A stretch of 64,000 nt of DNA, from the NCBI RefSeq assembly GCF_024580735.1, contig NZ_JANIJX010000006.1, forward strand, positions 91,865 through 155,864. The letters are read 5' to 3'. Below the pieces are notes generated by a model, which had not been told where the DNA came from, did not search any database, and worked only from the letters and a program-made list of their open reading frames with translations. Position 1 is the stretch's first letter. Every line of letters begins with the position of its first letter. Positions 52,206-60,827 of this stretch are shown in pieces. The DNA is from Brevibacterium moorei. GTDB taxonomy: Bacteria > Actinomycetota > Actinomycetes > Actinomycetales > Brevibacteriaceae. Position numbers and translations under genes: made by a program.

Positions 52206-53582
52206 ATGTCGCAGTACCAGGTAGTAAACCCTGCAACGGGCGAACTCGTCGAAGAGTTCCCCACCGCCACCGATGACCAGATCAAGGACGCTCTGGACCG
52301 GTCGCACAACGCCTATCTGTCCTGGCGCGACACTCCGATCGCAGAACGCACCGCGGCGCTGGCGAAGGTATCGGAGATCTACTTCGCCAGGGCGGAGGAA
52401 CTGGCCGGCTACATCAACATCGAAATGGGCAAGCCCGTTCCCGAAGGCGTGGGCGAAGCCCAGCTGTGCGGTCTGATCTACAAGTACTTCGCGGAAAACG
52501 CCGAGGACTTCATCAAGCACGAGCAGCTGCGCGGGCCCAAGGACGCGGAGGCCTACCTGCGCCGCCGCCCGGTCGGCTCGATCCTGGGCATCATGCCCTG
52601 GAACTTCCCGTACTACCAGGTGGCCCGGTTCGCAGCCCCCAACCTGGCACTGGGCAACACCGTGATCCTCAAGCACGCCCCGCAGGACCCGCGTTCGGCC
52701 GCCGTGATGGAGGAGATCTTCCACGAGGCCGGCATTCCCAAGGACGCCTACATCAACGTGTACGCGACCAATGAGCAGGTCTCCGACATCATCCTGCCCG
52801 ACCCCCGCAACCAGGGTGTGTCCGTGACGGGTTCGGAGCGTGCGGGCAAGGCCGTGGCCGCGGCAGCCGGTGCGAACCTGAAGAAGGTCGTGCTGGAACT
52901 GGGCGGGTCCGACCCCTACATCGTGCTGGGCGCCGATGACCTGGATCAGACCGTCGACACGCTCTTCGCCACCCGCATGGGCAACAACGGCCAGGCCTGC
53001 AACAGCCCCAAGCGCATGATCGTCATGGAGGACATCTACGACGACTTCGCGGCGAAGATCACCGCGAAGGCCAAGGAGATGACCCCGGCGGATCCGACCG
53101 CCGAGGGCTCCGCGCTGGCCCCGCTGTCCAGCCAGGCCGCGCGCGAGCGCTTCATGGAGCAGGTCGAGGCGACGATCGCCGACGGCGCGACCGTGCTGAC
53201 CGGTGGCAAGTCCTATGACACGCCCGGTGCCTACGTCGAACCGGTCATCTTCACCGATGTGAAGCCCGGCAAGCGCGGTTTCCACGAGGAGCTCTTCGGT
53301 CCCGCGTTCATGCTGTTCAAGGTCGCCAGCGAAGAGGAAGCTGTGGCCCTGGCCAATGACACGCCGTTCGGCCTGGGGTCGGCCGTCTTCGGCCCGGATC
53401 TGGAGGCTGCGGAGCGCGTGGCCAAGCAGATCGACGCAGGCATGGTCTACATCAACGCTCCGGAAGGCACACGCGAATACCTGCCCTTCGGCGGTGTGAA
53501 GCGTTCGGGCATCGGCCGCGAACTGGGCCCGCTGGCCATGGACGAGTTCTGTAATAAGCAGCTGTACTACAAGCAGAACTGA
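52206..53582 (+). CDS. NAD(P)-dependent aldehyde dehydrogenase, SSADH-like
   Basis: 458 residues from ATG 52206 after AAGGAAGG. IMPWNFPYYQVARFAAPNLALGN, KHAPQDPRS, VLELGGSDPYIVL general base and GQACNSPKRMIV with the catalytic Cys. Shorter than GabD of this window and of the succinate-semialdehyde/YneI type. Likely stand-alone, with a long 5' region. Confidence 0.85.
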   Translation: MSQYQVVNPATGELVEEFPTATDDQIKDALDRSHNAYLSWRDTPIAERTAALAKVSEIYFARAEELAGYINIEMGKPVPEGVGEAQLCGLIYKYFAENAEDFIKHEQLRGPKDAEAYLRRRPVGSILGIMPWNFPYYQVARFAAPNLALGNTVILKHAPQDPRSAAVMEEIFHEAGIPKDAYINVYATNEQVSDIILPDPRNQGVSVTGSERAGKAVAAAAGANLKKVVLELGGSDPYIVLGADDLDQTVDTLFATRMGNNGQACNSPKRMIVMEDIYDDFAAKITAKAKEMTPADPTAEGSALAPLSSQAARERFMEQVEATIADGATVLTGGKSYDTPGAYVEPVIFTDVKPGKRGFHEELFGPAFMLFKVASEEEAVALANDTPFGLGSAVFGPDLEAAERVAKQIDAGMVYINAPEGTREYLPFGGVKRSGIGRELGPLAMDEFCNKQLYYKQN

Positions 53583-53681
53583 GCCCGGTAGTCACCTGGG
53601 AACTCGGTCGGCTGCGCGCCGGGCGAGATCCGGGTGGCGGGTCTGAGATCCGGGTGCGGGGGTTGCTGCTCCCGCATGATG

Positions 53682-53723
53682 AAACAAACGCCTTGTTCAG
53701 TGTACTGAACAAGGCGTTTGTTT
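53682..53723 (+). promoter_or_regulatory. 42-bp perfect palindrome (terminator and/or operator)
   Basis: Two 20-bp arms (53682-53701, 53704-53723) around GT, followed by TTATTGT. It follows the aldehyde dehydrogenase and directly precedes the XRE gene, whose ATG at 53736 comes seven bases after a TATTGT -10 candidate (53724-53729), suggesting a leaderless transcript. The inner TTCAGTGTACTGAA could be an autoregulatory site. Confidence 0.7.
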
Positions 53724-53735
53724 TATTGTGCACAC

Positions 53736-54365
53736 ATGAGTGATTGGCAGGAACAGGTGAGCGCCCGGGTGGCGGCGATCCGCAGACACCGGGGCATGTC
53801 CTTGTCCGCTTTGGCCGCTCGTGCCGGAGTGTCCAAGGCGACCCTGTCGGGGATCGAATCCGGCAGGGGCAATCCGACCCTGGACACGATCGAACGCCTG
53901 GCCGTGGCCCTGGCCATCCCGGTGGGCGACCTCCTGTCGCGGGAGGACCCGGGGACCACCGTGCGGCGGGCACCGCAGACAGCGCTCGACGAGCTGAGCC
54001 GCATCGAAGGCGATTCGATCGTCGAGGATCTGCTGGTGCGCATCCCCGGTGGCAGGTCCTTCGAATTCTGGCGCCTGCGGATGGCCCCGGGTGAGCACTT
54101 CGCAGGAGTCCACCACACCCCGGGGACCGTGGAGATCATCGTGGTCATCACCGGGACGATGACGGCGGGGCCGGATCTCGGCGCCGAGGCCGGCGGCGGC
54201 CAGGAAGCCGACGCCGGGCAGGCGGACCTTGGCCCCGGGGACCTCATCGAGTTCGACGGGGACCAACCCCACACCTATACGGCGGGCCCCACCGGCTGTC
54301 AGGCCCTGGTGGCGCTGGGGTCGACCTCGGGCGCGGCCCACGACAGGGCGGGGACACTGCGATGA
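53736..54365 (+). CDS. XRE-cupin transcriptional regulator
   Basis: 209 residues from ATG 53736. HTH about residues 8-60 (VAAIRRHRGMSLSALAARAGVSKATLSGIESGRGNPTLDTIERLAVAL) and a C-terminal cupin (PGEHFAGVHHTPGTVEIIVVITGTM...PGDLIEFDGDQPHTY). Overlaps the LysE-type exporter gene, which it probably controls. Confidence 0.9.
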   Translation: MSDWQEQVSARVAAIRRHRGMSLSALAARAGVSKATLSGIESGRGNPTLDTIERLAVALAIPVGDLLSREDPGTTVRRAPQTALDELSRIEGDSIVEDLLVRIPGGRSFEFWRLRMAPGEHFAGVHHTPGTVEIIVVITGTMTAGPDLGAEAGGGQEADAGQADLGPGDLIEFDGDQPHTYTAGPTGCQALVALGSTSGAAHDRAGTLR

Positions 54366-55144
54366 GTATCAGTGCCTGGATCGTCCTGCTGGGCACCTTC
54401 ACAGTGGCCGTCGCATCGCCGGGACCGGACTTCCTGGCGGTGTTGCGCCGGACCCTGGAACGGGGCCTGCACTCCGGAATGCGTACAGCCGCCGGGGTCG
54501 CGGCGGGTATCGCGACCTGGTTGTGCCTGGCACTGTTCGGGATCGTGGGGCTCATCGCCCGGCACCACGTGCTGTTCTTCGCCGTGCGAATCGCGGGCGC
54601 CGTATTCCTGGTGTTCTACGGCCTGTCCATCCTGCGAGCCCTGTGGCGCGCCCACCGGGAACGGTCCCGGGATCAGGTCCGGGAAAGGGACATCGTGTCG
54701 CGCGACTCGGACACGCCGGCCCCTGAGGATTCGCCGTGCGGCTCCACTGTGCCGGAGTCTGCGGCTGAACCGCCGGCAGAGCCGACGGCGAGCAGCCATT
54801 CGCCGAACGCCGTTGGGATGAAAACTGGCACCGGGGCGCGGCAGCGCTTCGCCGATGTGCGGCTGGGCTATCTGACGAACACAGTCGGCAATCCCAAGGC
54901 GGTGGTGTTCTTCGGGGCGCTTTTCGTCAGCGTCCTGCCGCAGGCGATCACGCTGGGGGAGTCCCTGCTGGCGGGGGCCGTGATGACGGGTATCGCTCTG
55001 GCGTTCTTCACCCTGGTCGCTCTGCTGAGCTCCCGGCCCCTGGTGATTCGCGCCTATGAGCGTGCCCAGACGGCAATCGACACGTTCCTGGGAGCCCTGT
55101 TCGTGGTCCTGGGCCTGGTCCTCATCCCCTGGGCGGGGCTGTAA
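54362..55144 (+). CDS. LysE/RhtB-family amino-acid exporter
   Basis: 260 residues. Start segment LGTFTVAVASPGPDFLAVLRRTLERGLHSGMRTAAGVAAG is the family signature. Six spans expected; a roughly 60-residue hydrophilic Arg/Ala/Pro-rich loop (about 100-160) is longer than usual. Four-base overlap with the regulator. Confidence 0.88.
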   Translation: MSISAWIVLLGTFTVAVASPGPDFLAVLRRTLERGLHSGMRTAAGVAAGIATWLCLALFGIVGLIARHHVLFFAVRIAGAVFLVFYGLSILRALWRAHRERSRDQVRERDIVSRDSDTPAPEDSPCGSTVPESAAEPPAEPTASSHSPNAVGMKTGTGARQRFADVRLGYLTNTVGNPKAVVFFGALFVSVLPQAITLGESLLAGAVMTGIALAFFTLVALLSSRPLVIRAYERAQTAIDTFLGALFVVLGLVLIPWAGL

Positions 55145-55203
55145 GCACAGGAGTCGGCACCCCGCGTAACCAGTCCGTAATCTGAGATGAGGATAATGGG
55201 TGC

Positions 55204-55908
55204 ATGAGCGATCCTCAGACCACGACCCCCGTGCAGCCGCGGAATCAGACCATCGACCGGATGCGGTCCGAACCCCGGAAACAAGCGGGCTCCCAGGCCG
55301 GTCGGAAACAGCCGATCACAGTGCAGATCACCCGTGAAGTCGACCCTGAAGCATCCGGCGAGGTCGAACAGTGGGTCTCCCGTGGTCAGGCGATGCTGCG
55401 GTATTGGCCCGGGTATCTGGGTTCGGGGTGGGTGCGCAATGACTCCGAATCGCACACCTGGCATATGCTCTACCGCTTTTCCGATGCGAAGACGCTGAAA
55501 TCCTGGGAGGCGTCGCCGCAACGGCGGGCCTGGGCCAGCGAATTGGCCGACCATGTGCAGTCTGAGCGCTCCGAGCGCCGCACCGGGATCGAGGGCTGGT
55601 TCGACACCAAGCCCTTCCACGAACAGGCGGCGGACGATTCCGCCCCGCCGCGCTGGAAGCAGATGATCGTGATCTTCTTGGGCTTCTTCCCGATGAGTCT
55701 GCTGGGCAATGTCGTCATCGGCCTGCTCCTGCCCGCAGCCACGCCCCTGGTCCTGCGGGTCCTGGCGACCACCGTGCTGGTCATGCCGATCATGGTCTAC
55801 TTCGTGCTGCCGCTGTTCACGACCAAGCTGTTCGCCGGCTGGCTGAACAAGCCACGCCGTCCCAGGAGCCGGCGGCAGCGCCCGCGCCGAGCGCGGCGGC
55901 GCGCGTAG
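55204..55908 (+). CDS. ABM-domain membrane protein
   Basis: 234 residues. Middle third (ITREVDPEASGEVEQWVSRGQAMLRYWPGYLGSGWVRNDSESHTWHMLYRFSDAKTLKSW) fits antibiotic-biosynthesis-monooxygenase-type domains with C-terminal membrane spans (FLGFFPMSLLGNVVIGLLLP; VLVMPIMVYFVLPLF), as in YczJ/ABM membrane relatives. Basic tail. Function unclear. Confidence 0.7.
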   Translation: MSDPQTTTPVQPRNQTIDRMRSEPRKQAGSQAGRKQPITVQITREVDPEASGEVEQWVSRGQAMLRYWPGYLGSGWVRNDSESHTWHMLYRFSDAKTLKSWEASPQRRAWASELADHVQSERSERRTGIEGWFDTKPFHEQAADDSAPPRWKQMIVIFLGFFPMSLLGNVVIGLLLPAATPLVLRVLATTVLVMPIMVYFVLPLFTTKLFAGWLNKPRRPRSRRQRPRRARRRA

Positions 55909-55917
55909 GATGGCCCG

Positions 55918-56421
55918 GTGAATGATTCTTCAGCCGAGGCGACCGTGACCGCGCCCGCGACTCCTGACTCGAGTATGGCCCGCGCCAAGAACATCGTCGT
56001 ATCGGCTCTTGCCCTGCGCCACCCGCAGCGGGCCGAACTGCTCATGGTCCGCAAGCGCGGAACCACCAGCTTCATGCTGCCCGGCGGCAAGCCGGAAGCC
56101 GGCGAGTCCGCCCGTGATGCGGTGGTCCGGGAGATCTCCGAGGAACTGCGGCTGGACATCGACGTGCCGGGGCTGGCCGAACTGGGCACCTGGACGACGG
56201 TCGCCGCGAACGAGGCAGGGCATTCGGTCACGGGGACCGTGTTCACCTTCGAGGGGGTGCCGGCGGGGCTCGACGTGGCCGAGCCCCATGTGCATGAGGA
56301 GATAGAAGAGGCCGGCTGGTTCTCCATCGAGAACCTGCCGGCCGATACCGCGGAACGCCAATTCGCCCCGCTGACCCGGGACTTCGTGATCCCCAACCTG
56401 CCGCAGCGCTACCGCGGATAG
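55918..56421 (+). CDS. NUDIX hydrolase
   Basis: 167 residues from GTG 55918. Nudix box GGKPEAGESARDAVVREISEEL (about residues 60-81) is complete: G-x5-E-x7-REISEEL. FTFEGVPAGLDVAEPHVHEEIEEAGWF typical of NUDIX phosphohydrolases. Substrate unknown. Nine bases after the previous gene. Confidence 0.92.
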   Translation: MNDSSAEATVTAPATPDSSMARAKNIVVSALALRHPQRAELLMVRKRGTTSFMLPGGKPEAGESARDAVVREISEELRLDIDVPGLAELGTWTTVAANEAGHSVTGTVFTFEGVPAGLDVAEPHVHEEIEEAGWFSIENLPADTAERQFAPLTRDFVIPNLPQRYRG

Positions 56422-56448
56422 ATCGGGCGATCACGCGCCCGCCCGCAC

Positions 56449-57246
56449 TCACATCGTGTTGACGATCAGACCGATGTGCGTGTAGAAGTTCAGGGCGCCG
56501 AACAGCACCCAGACGATCCCCGGGATGATCCACAGGACGCCGTTCCACTTCAACAGCGCGCCCGATGCTGCAGCCGCGTCCTCGGCCCTGGCGACCTTGG
56601 TGACGGAGAAGGGGAACAGGATCGCCCCGATGCCGATCAGTGCGTAGACCAGCGAGATGAAGCTCGCCTCCAGCCACGGCCAGGCGGCGAAGTTACCGCT
56701 GATCGGCTCCTGCGGGGGAGCGGCGAACAGCTGGAACGTCACTCCGGCGAAGGCGATCGCAATCAGTGCCAGCCCGATCGCCGCGATGAACAGGGATACG
56801 GGCCGGGCCGTCTGCGCGGCGTAGCGCAGCGGGTTCGCAACGGTGTTCAGACGTGCACCGCGACGGAACAGGAACACGGCAGCGGCGATCAACAGTGCGC
56901 CGAAGGCGATGCTGGGCTCGCCGAAGATCACATTGTCGAACGGGAACCCGCCTGCGGCCAGCGGCCAGGTCAATGCCATGTGCAGGCCCATGATGAACAG
57001 GATCGCCCCGGGGATCAGGAACGCCAGGGCCCAGCCCGTGGTGTTCAGATGCCGGGTCTCGGATCCCAGGGTCGGGTCAGCGTCGGGTTGGGCGCCGGGC
57101 TGCTTGGACGCCCGGCGCAATTCGATAAAGAACCATACCGTCAGCAGCAGTCCAACGCCGGCTGCGGTCGACATGATGGTGTTGTACGTGGGCATCGTGG
57201 CCCAGTCGATCATTCCCGGTGACTTCTCACCGGTGAAGAACCCCAT
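56449..57246 (-). CDS. DUF981-like membrane protein
   Basis: 265 residues, about seven membrane spans (STAAGVGLLLTVWFF; LAFLIPGAILFIMGLHMALTW; VSLFIAAIGLALIAIAFAG...). Layout and the MIDWATMPTYNTIM start resemble the DUF981 family, but this is recalled rather than checked. Unknown function. Confidence 0.65.
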   Translation of the reverse strand: MGFFTGEKSPGMIDWATMPTYNTIMSTAAGVGLLLTVWFFIELRRASKQPGAQPDADPTLGSETRHLNTTGWALAFLIPGAILFIMGLHMALTWPLAAGGFPFDNVIFGEPSIAFGALLIAAAVFLFRRGARLNTVANPLRYAAQTARPVSLFIAAIGLALIAIAFAGVTFQLFAAPPQEPISGNFAAWPWLEASFISLVYALIGIGAILFPFSVTKVARAEDAAAASGALLKWNGVLWIIPGIVWVLFGALNFYTHIGLIVNTM

Positions 57247-57397
57247 GATGGTTGCTTCTTTCCAGATAGTTAAAACTTACAGTAGTTGCAACGTGTGAGG
57301 CCGCTGAATATTCCCTCCACCGGTGGAGCTAAGGCGACCTGCTAGCGTGAGGAATGGTTCCGTATGCGAATCACCCCGATCAGCACAGGAAGGCAGC

Positions 57398-58513
57398 TTG
57401 TCCTCACCAGCCGCAGCACCGCCGCGCTTCTACCTGCTCGACCTGCTGCGCCTGTGCGCCGCGGCATCCGTTCTGGCCTATCACTACACCGGCCGCAACC
57501 ACAAGAACTGGCAGGCCAGCACAGAACAGACATTCGGCGCCCTGTCCCATGTGACGGCCTACGGCGCGCTGGGCGTGCAGCTGTTCTTCATCATCTCCGG
57601 CTTCGTCATCCTGATGTCGGCCCAGGGCCGCAGCGTCCAGAGCTTCATCGCCGGGCGGATCTCCCGGCTCTATCCCGCCTACTGGGTGTCGGTGCTCCTG
57701 GGGTCGTTGCTGGGGCCGCTGCTGGCTCCCGAAGTCTTCAAGAACCCCTCGGCAGTCAAGACCCTGGCGAACCTGACGATGATGCAGAACGCTCTGGGGC
57801 AGAAGGACGTCGACGGTGTCTACTGGACCCTGTGGATCGAGCTGCTGTTCTATGTGATGATCGCGATCTTCTTGGTCGTGGGGATGACGCAGACGCGGAT
57901 TATGGCATTCATCATCGTCTGGCCGCTTGTGGGGGCCATGGCCCAGCAGGGGGACGCGGGATTGGTCGTCGAACTGCTGCAGCCGGGTTACGCCGGACTG
58001 TTCACCGGTGGGATGGCGCTGTTCCTCATCCACCAGTACGGGCATTCGCTGCTGCGCTGGCTACTGGTGGTCTACTCCGTGTGCTTCGCCGTGCCACAGA
58101 CGATCGCGGTGAACTTCCACCCGATGGTGCAGAAGTACGTGGGCCGGGACATGTCGGATACCGTCTGTGCCGCCCTTGTCATCCTGTGCTTCGCCCTGGT
58201 CGCATTGGTCACGGTGACGCCCCTGCGGCACAAGGGGTGGGGCTGGATGACCTATGCGGGTGCGCTGACCTATCCGCTCTACCTGTTCCATCAGTACTGG
58301 GGTTGGACCGTGATCAGGACGCTGAGCCCGACGCTGAACAAATGGCTGGTCGTAGCCGTGGCCACGGCCGTGTGTGTGGCGCTGGCCATCATCGTGGAAC
58401 GGTGGGTCGAGCGGCCGCTGCGGCGCCGGCTGCGCAGTACCCTCAAACGCGGATTCGCCGAGGTCACCGCAGCCTCCCACTCCCGCGGCGAGCCGGGTGC
58501 CCCGCGGCACTGA
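57398..58513 (+). CDS. Acyltransferase-3 family membrane protein
   Basis: 371 residues from TTG 57398, taken because GGAAGG lies upstream; longer frame begins in leader. FYLLDLLRLCAAASVLAYHYTGRN, LGVQLFFIISGFVILMSAQ, RISRLYPAYWVSVLLG and LTYPLYLFHQYWGW are the acyltransferase-3 (OafA) pattern with about ten spans. Acylates surface glycans or envelope lipids. Confidence 0.9.
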   Translation: MSSPAAAPPRFYLLDLLRLCAAASVLAYHYTGRNHKNWQASTEQTFGALSHVTAYGALGVQLFFIISGFVILMSAQGRSVQSFIAGRISRLYPAYWVSVLLGSLLGPLLAPEVFKNPSAVKTLANLTMMQNALGQKDVDGVYWTLWIELLFYVMIAIFLVVGMTQTRIMAFIIVWPLVGAMAQQGDAGLVVELLQPGYAGLFTGGMALFLIHQYGHSLLRWLLVVYSVCFAVPQTIAVNFHPMVQKYVGRDMSDTVCAALVILCFALVALVTVTPLRHKGWGWMTYAGALTYPLYLFHQYWGWTVIRTLSPTLNKWLVVAVATAVCVALAIIVERWVERPLRRRLRSTLKRGFAEVTAASHSRGEPGAPRH

Positions 58514-58515
58514 GG

Positions 58516-58862
58516 CTATGTTCTAACGCAATATGCAAGCAGCCAATCGACGATTTCGCCGACCGAGGCGTTGCCCTGCACAACCGTCAGATCAACGAAA
58601 TCTGCGACCTGAGTGTCCGTCGGGCCCATGACCAAGATTCCGTTCAGCTGAAGAAAGATCACGGTAGCGACCCAAGCTGTGCGCTTGTTACCGTCGACGA
58701 AGGCATGGGCATTGGCCACGCCGCGTAGCAGTACGGCTGCTTTTTCCAACGTGCTTGGGTAGAACTCTGTCTCCCCGAATCCGGCTTGCGGCTGAGCGAC
58801 TGCTGACTCCAGAGCGTATCGTGCAGGCCGATGACCTGGGCCACCGATAAGTAACTCGTCAT
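58516..58862 (-). pseudogene. doc: Doc/Fic toxin disrupted by internal deletion
   Basis: Starts with ATG 58862 (MTSYLSVAQVIGLHD) overlapping the upstream antitoxin stop, then the frame switches: the sequence ALESAVAQPQAGFGETEFYPSTLEKAAV continues in the next frame to the Fic motif HAFVDGNKRTAW and a normal C-terminus ending ...LLAYCVRT. About 15-18 residues normally present between LHD and ALES are missing, and the deletion breaks the frame. Product is probably inactive unless an internal start (ATG 58749) yields a truncated protein. Confidence 0.8.
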
Positions 58863-59404
58863 CGTTGGGCGAGGAGGTCCAGGGCTCCTGCCCACTTCTG
58901 TATGGCTGCTCTGGCTATGTCATCGACAGCAGTCTGGTCAGCCGGTTCGCCTGGTAGAGCGGGCTTTGTCGGGCCTACGCCGCGCACCGACTGGCTTGAG
59001 TACTCTCGAATCATCGCTCCTGCGTCGATCGTCTTGCCATTCTCATGACCACCATCCCGAGAGTAGAAGGCTGAACGCCAGGGCGTCTCAGAGTGGCTGA
59101 GATCGACTAGATCCTGGCGTGACTTCGACCCGTAATATGCCAAGACGGCATCGACGATAGAAGCCTGCTCCGGGGTCAAGCCATCGAGATTAGGCGGTGT
59201 GGTATCGAACGCCTGATAAGAGGAGCGTTCGACTGGGCCGAACTGCCACGCTTCGATGGGTTCATCGAAAAGCGGCCGGCCTGTCCACGTCAAGTTCCAA
59301 GCCTCCGCATAGTACAAGAGCTTGAATGCCTTGGTTTTCTGCACCGCAGGCAGGCGTGCCTTGATGTATGCGAGAACAGAGGTTGCACGTGTCATTGTCG
59401 TCAC
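58859..59404 (-). CDS. Panacea (DUF4065/SocA-like) antitoxin
   Basis: 181 residues from GTG 59404 (an ATG at 59395 gives 178). VLAYIKARLPAVQKTKAFKLLYYAEAWNLTWTGRPLFDEPIEAWQFGPVERSSYQAF is the Panacea/DUF4065 signature. Panacea proteins neutralise varied toxins; here the overlapping downstream gene is a Doc/Fic toxin. Intact although its toxin is broken. Confidence 0.88.
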   Translation of the reverse strand: MTTMTRATSVLAYIKARLPAVQKTKAFKLLYYAEAWNLTWTGRPLFDEPIEAWQFGPVERSSYQAFDTTPPNLDGLTPEQASIVDAVLAYYGSKSRQDLVDLSHSETPWRSAFYSRDGGHENGKTIDAGAMIREYSSQSVRGVGPTKPALPGEPADQTAVDDIARAAIQKWAGALDLLAQR

Positions 59405-59558
59405 CGCCTTTCGAATGCGGGTCGAGGGTATCTCTGCCCAATTCTATGCGAGCCCCACGAGGAGTATATGGGAACATCCCATCTGCCTGACTAACGCTGA
59501 GGGCAGATGAGATGTTCCCGGGTGTTATTTCCTGTGCCTGACCAAATGCTCGATGGAC

Positions 59559-60569
59559 TCAGGCCGGACGGGTCTTGGGGCTGGACTTGAAGGTCAGCAG
59601 GGGATCCGTCTTCGCCAGGTGGCCCACGGCCTTGTCGATTTCAGCCAGAACGTCGGCGCTGAGCTTCACGCCCGAGGCCTCGGCATTGGCCTGGATCTGC
59701 TCGGGTCGCGAGGCGCCCACTAGGGCGGCGGCGACATTGTCGTTGCTGAGCACCCAGGCGATCGCCAGTTGTGCCATGGTCAGGCCCAGGTCCTTCGCGA
59801 TGGGTTCCAGCTTGGCGACGCCGGCCAGCGTCTCCTCGTCCAGATAGCGTTTGATCGCGTTGTTGCCGCCGTGTTCGTCGGTGGCGCGGGTGCCGGCCGG
59901 CAGCGGCTGACCCGGCTTGTACTTGCCGGTGAGCACGCCCTGGGCGATGGGCGACCAGACGATCTGGCTGATCCCCAGTTCCTTGCAGGTCGGGACGACT
60001 TCGCCCTCGATGACCCGCCACAGCATGTTGTACTGCGGCTGGGATGAGATCAGCTGGATGCCCAGTTCCTTGGCCAGGGCGTGGCCGCGGCGGATCTGGT
60101 CGGCCGTCCATTCGCTGACCCCGATGTAGAGGGCCTTGCCGGAGTGCACGATGTCGGCGAAGGCCTGCATCGTCTCTTCCAACGGAGTTTCGTAATCGTA
60201 GCGGTGGGCCTGGTAGAGATCGACGTAGTCGGTCTGCAGGCGGGTCAGGGAGGCGTTGATCGACTCCATCATGTGCTTGCGGGACAGGCCGCAGTCGTTG
60301 TGGCCCTTGGGTCCGGTCGGGTTGTAGACCTTGGTGAAGATCTCCAAGGATTCGCGGCGCTGGTCCTTCAGCGCCTCGCCCAGCACGGATTCGGCCTTGG
60401 TGTTGGCGTAGACATCGGCCGTGTCGAAGGTCGTGATGCCGGCGTCCAGAGCGGCGTGGATGGTGCGTGCTGCGGTTTCGTTCTCCACCTGCGAACCATG
60501 GGTGAGCCAGTTGCCGTAGGTGATCTCCGAGATCTTCAAACCGGAATTGCCCAGATAGCGGAACTCCAC
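59559..60569 (-). CDS. Aldo/keto reductase
   Basis: 336 residues from GTG 60569 after AAGGAGACAC. MEFRYLGNSGLKISEITYGNW, FDTADVYANTKAESVLGEAL with catalytic Tyr, DYVDLYQAHRYDYETPLEE, GVSEWTADQI, and NADPH-binding VGASRPEQIQANAEA match the AKR (Kv-beta/YghZ-like) group. Detoxifies aldehydes/ketones. Confidence 0.92.
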   Translation of the reverse strand: MEFRYLGNSGLKISEITYGNWLTHGSQVENETAARTIHAALDAGITTFDTADVYANTKAESVLGEALKDQRRESLEIFTKVYNPTGPKGHNDCGLSRKHMMESINASLTRLQTDYVDLYQAHRYDYETPLEETMQAFADIVHSGKALYIGVSEWTADQIRRGHALAKELGIQLISSQPQYNMLWRVIEGEVVPTCKELGISQIVWSPIAQGVLTGKYKPGQPLPAGTRATDEHGGNNAIKRYLDEETLAGVAKLEPIAKDLGLTMAQLAIAWVLSNDNVAAALVGASRPEQIQANAEASGVKLSADVLAEIDKAVGHLAKTDPLLTFKSSPKTRPA

Positions 60570-60827
60570 TGTGTCTCCTTCGTCGTCGTGTTGCGTCTGC
60601 CACATCCCATTGTGCCAGGTCAGCGCGGTGGGTGGGGCGGCTCTGCGGCATTCAACCGTTGTGCGGTGAGCTGCTGGGGCCGGTCAACTCCTCGATAACG
60701 AGTTGCAAGTCACAGGTGTATTCAGAGGGCTGTGAGGATTCTTTCGTAAAACGGTGCAGCGAGGACTGTAATGTGACCATGGTACGTACATCACATAGTT
60801 CCCTTACCCTCAAGGCGGCCTTCACAT

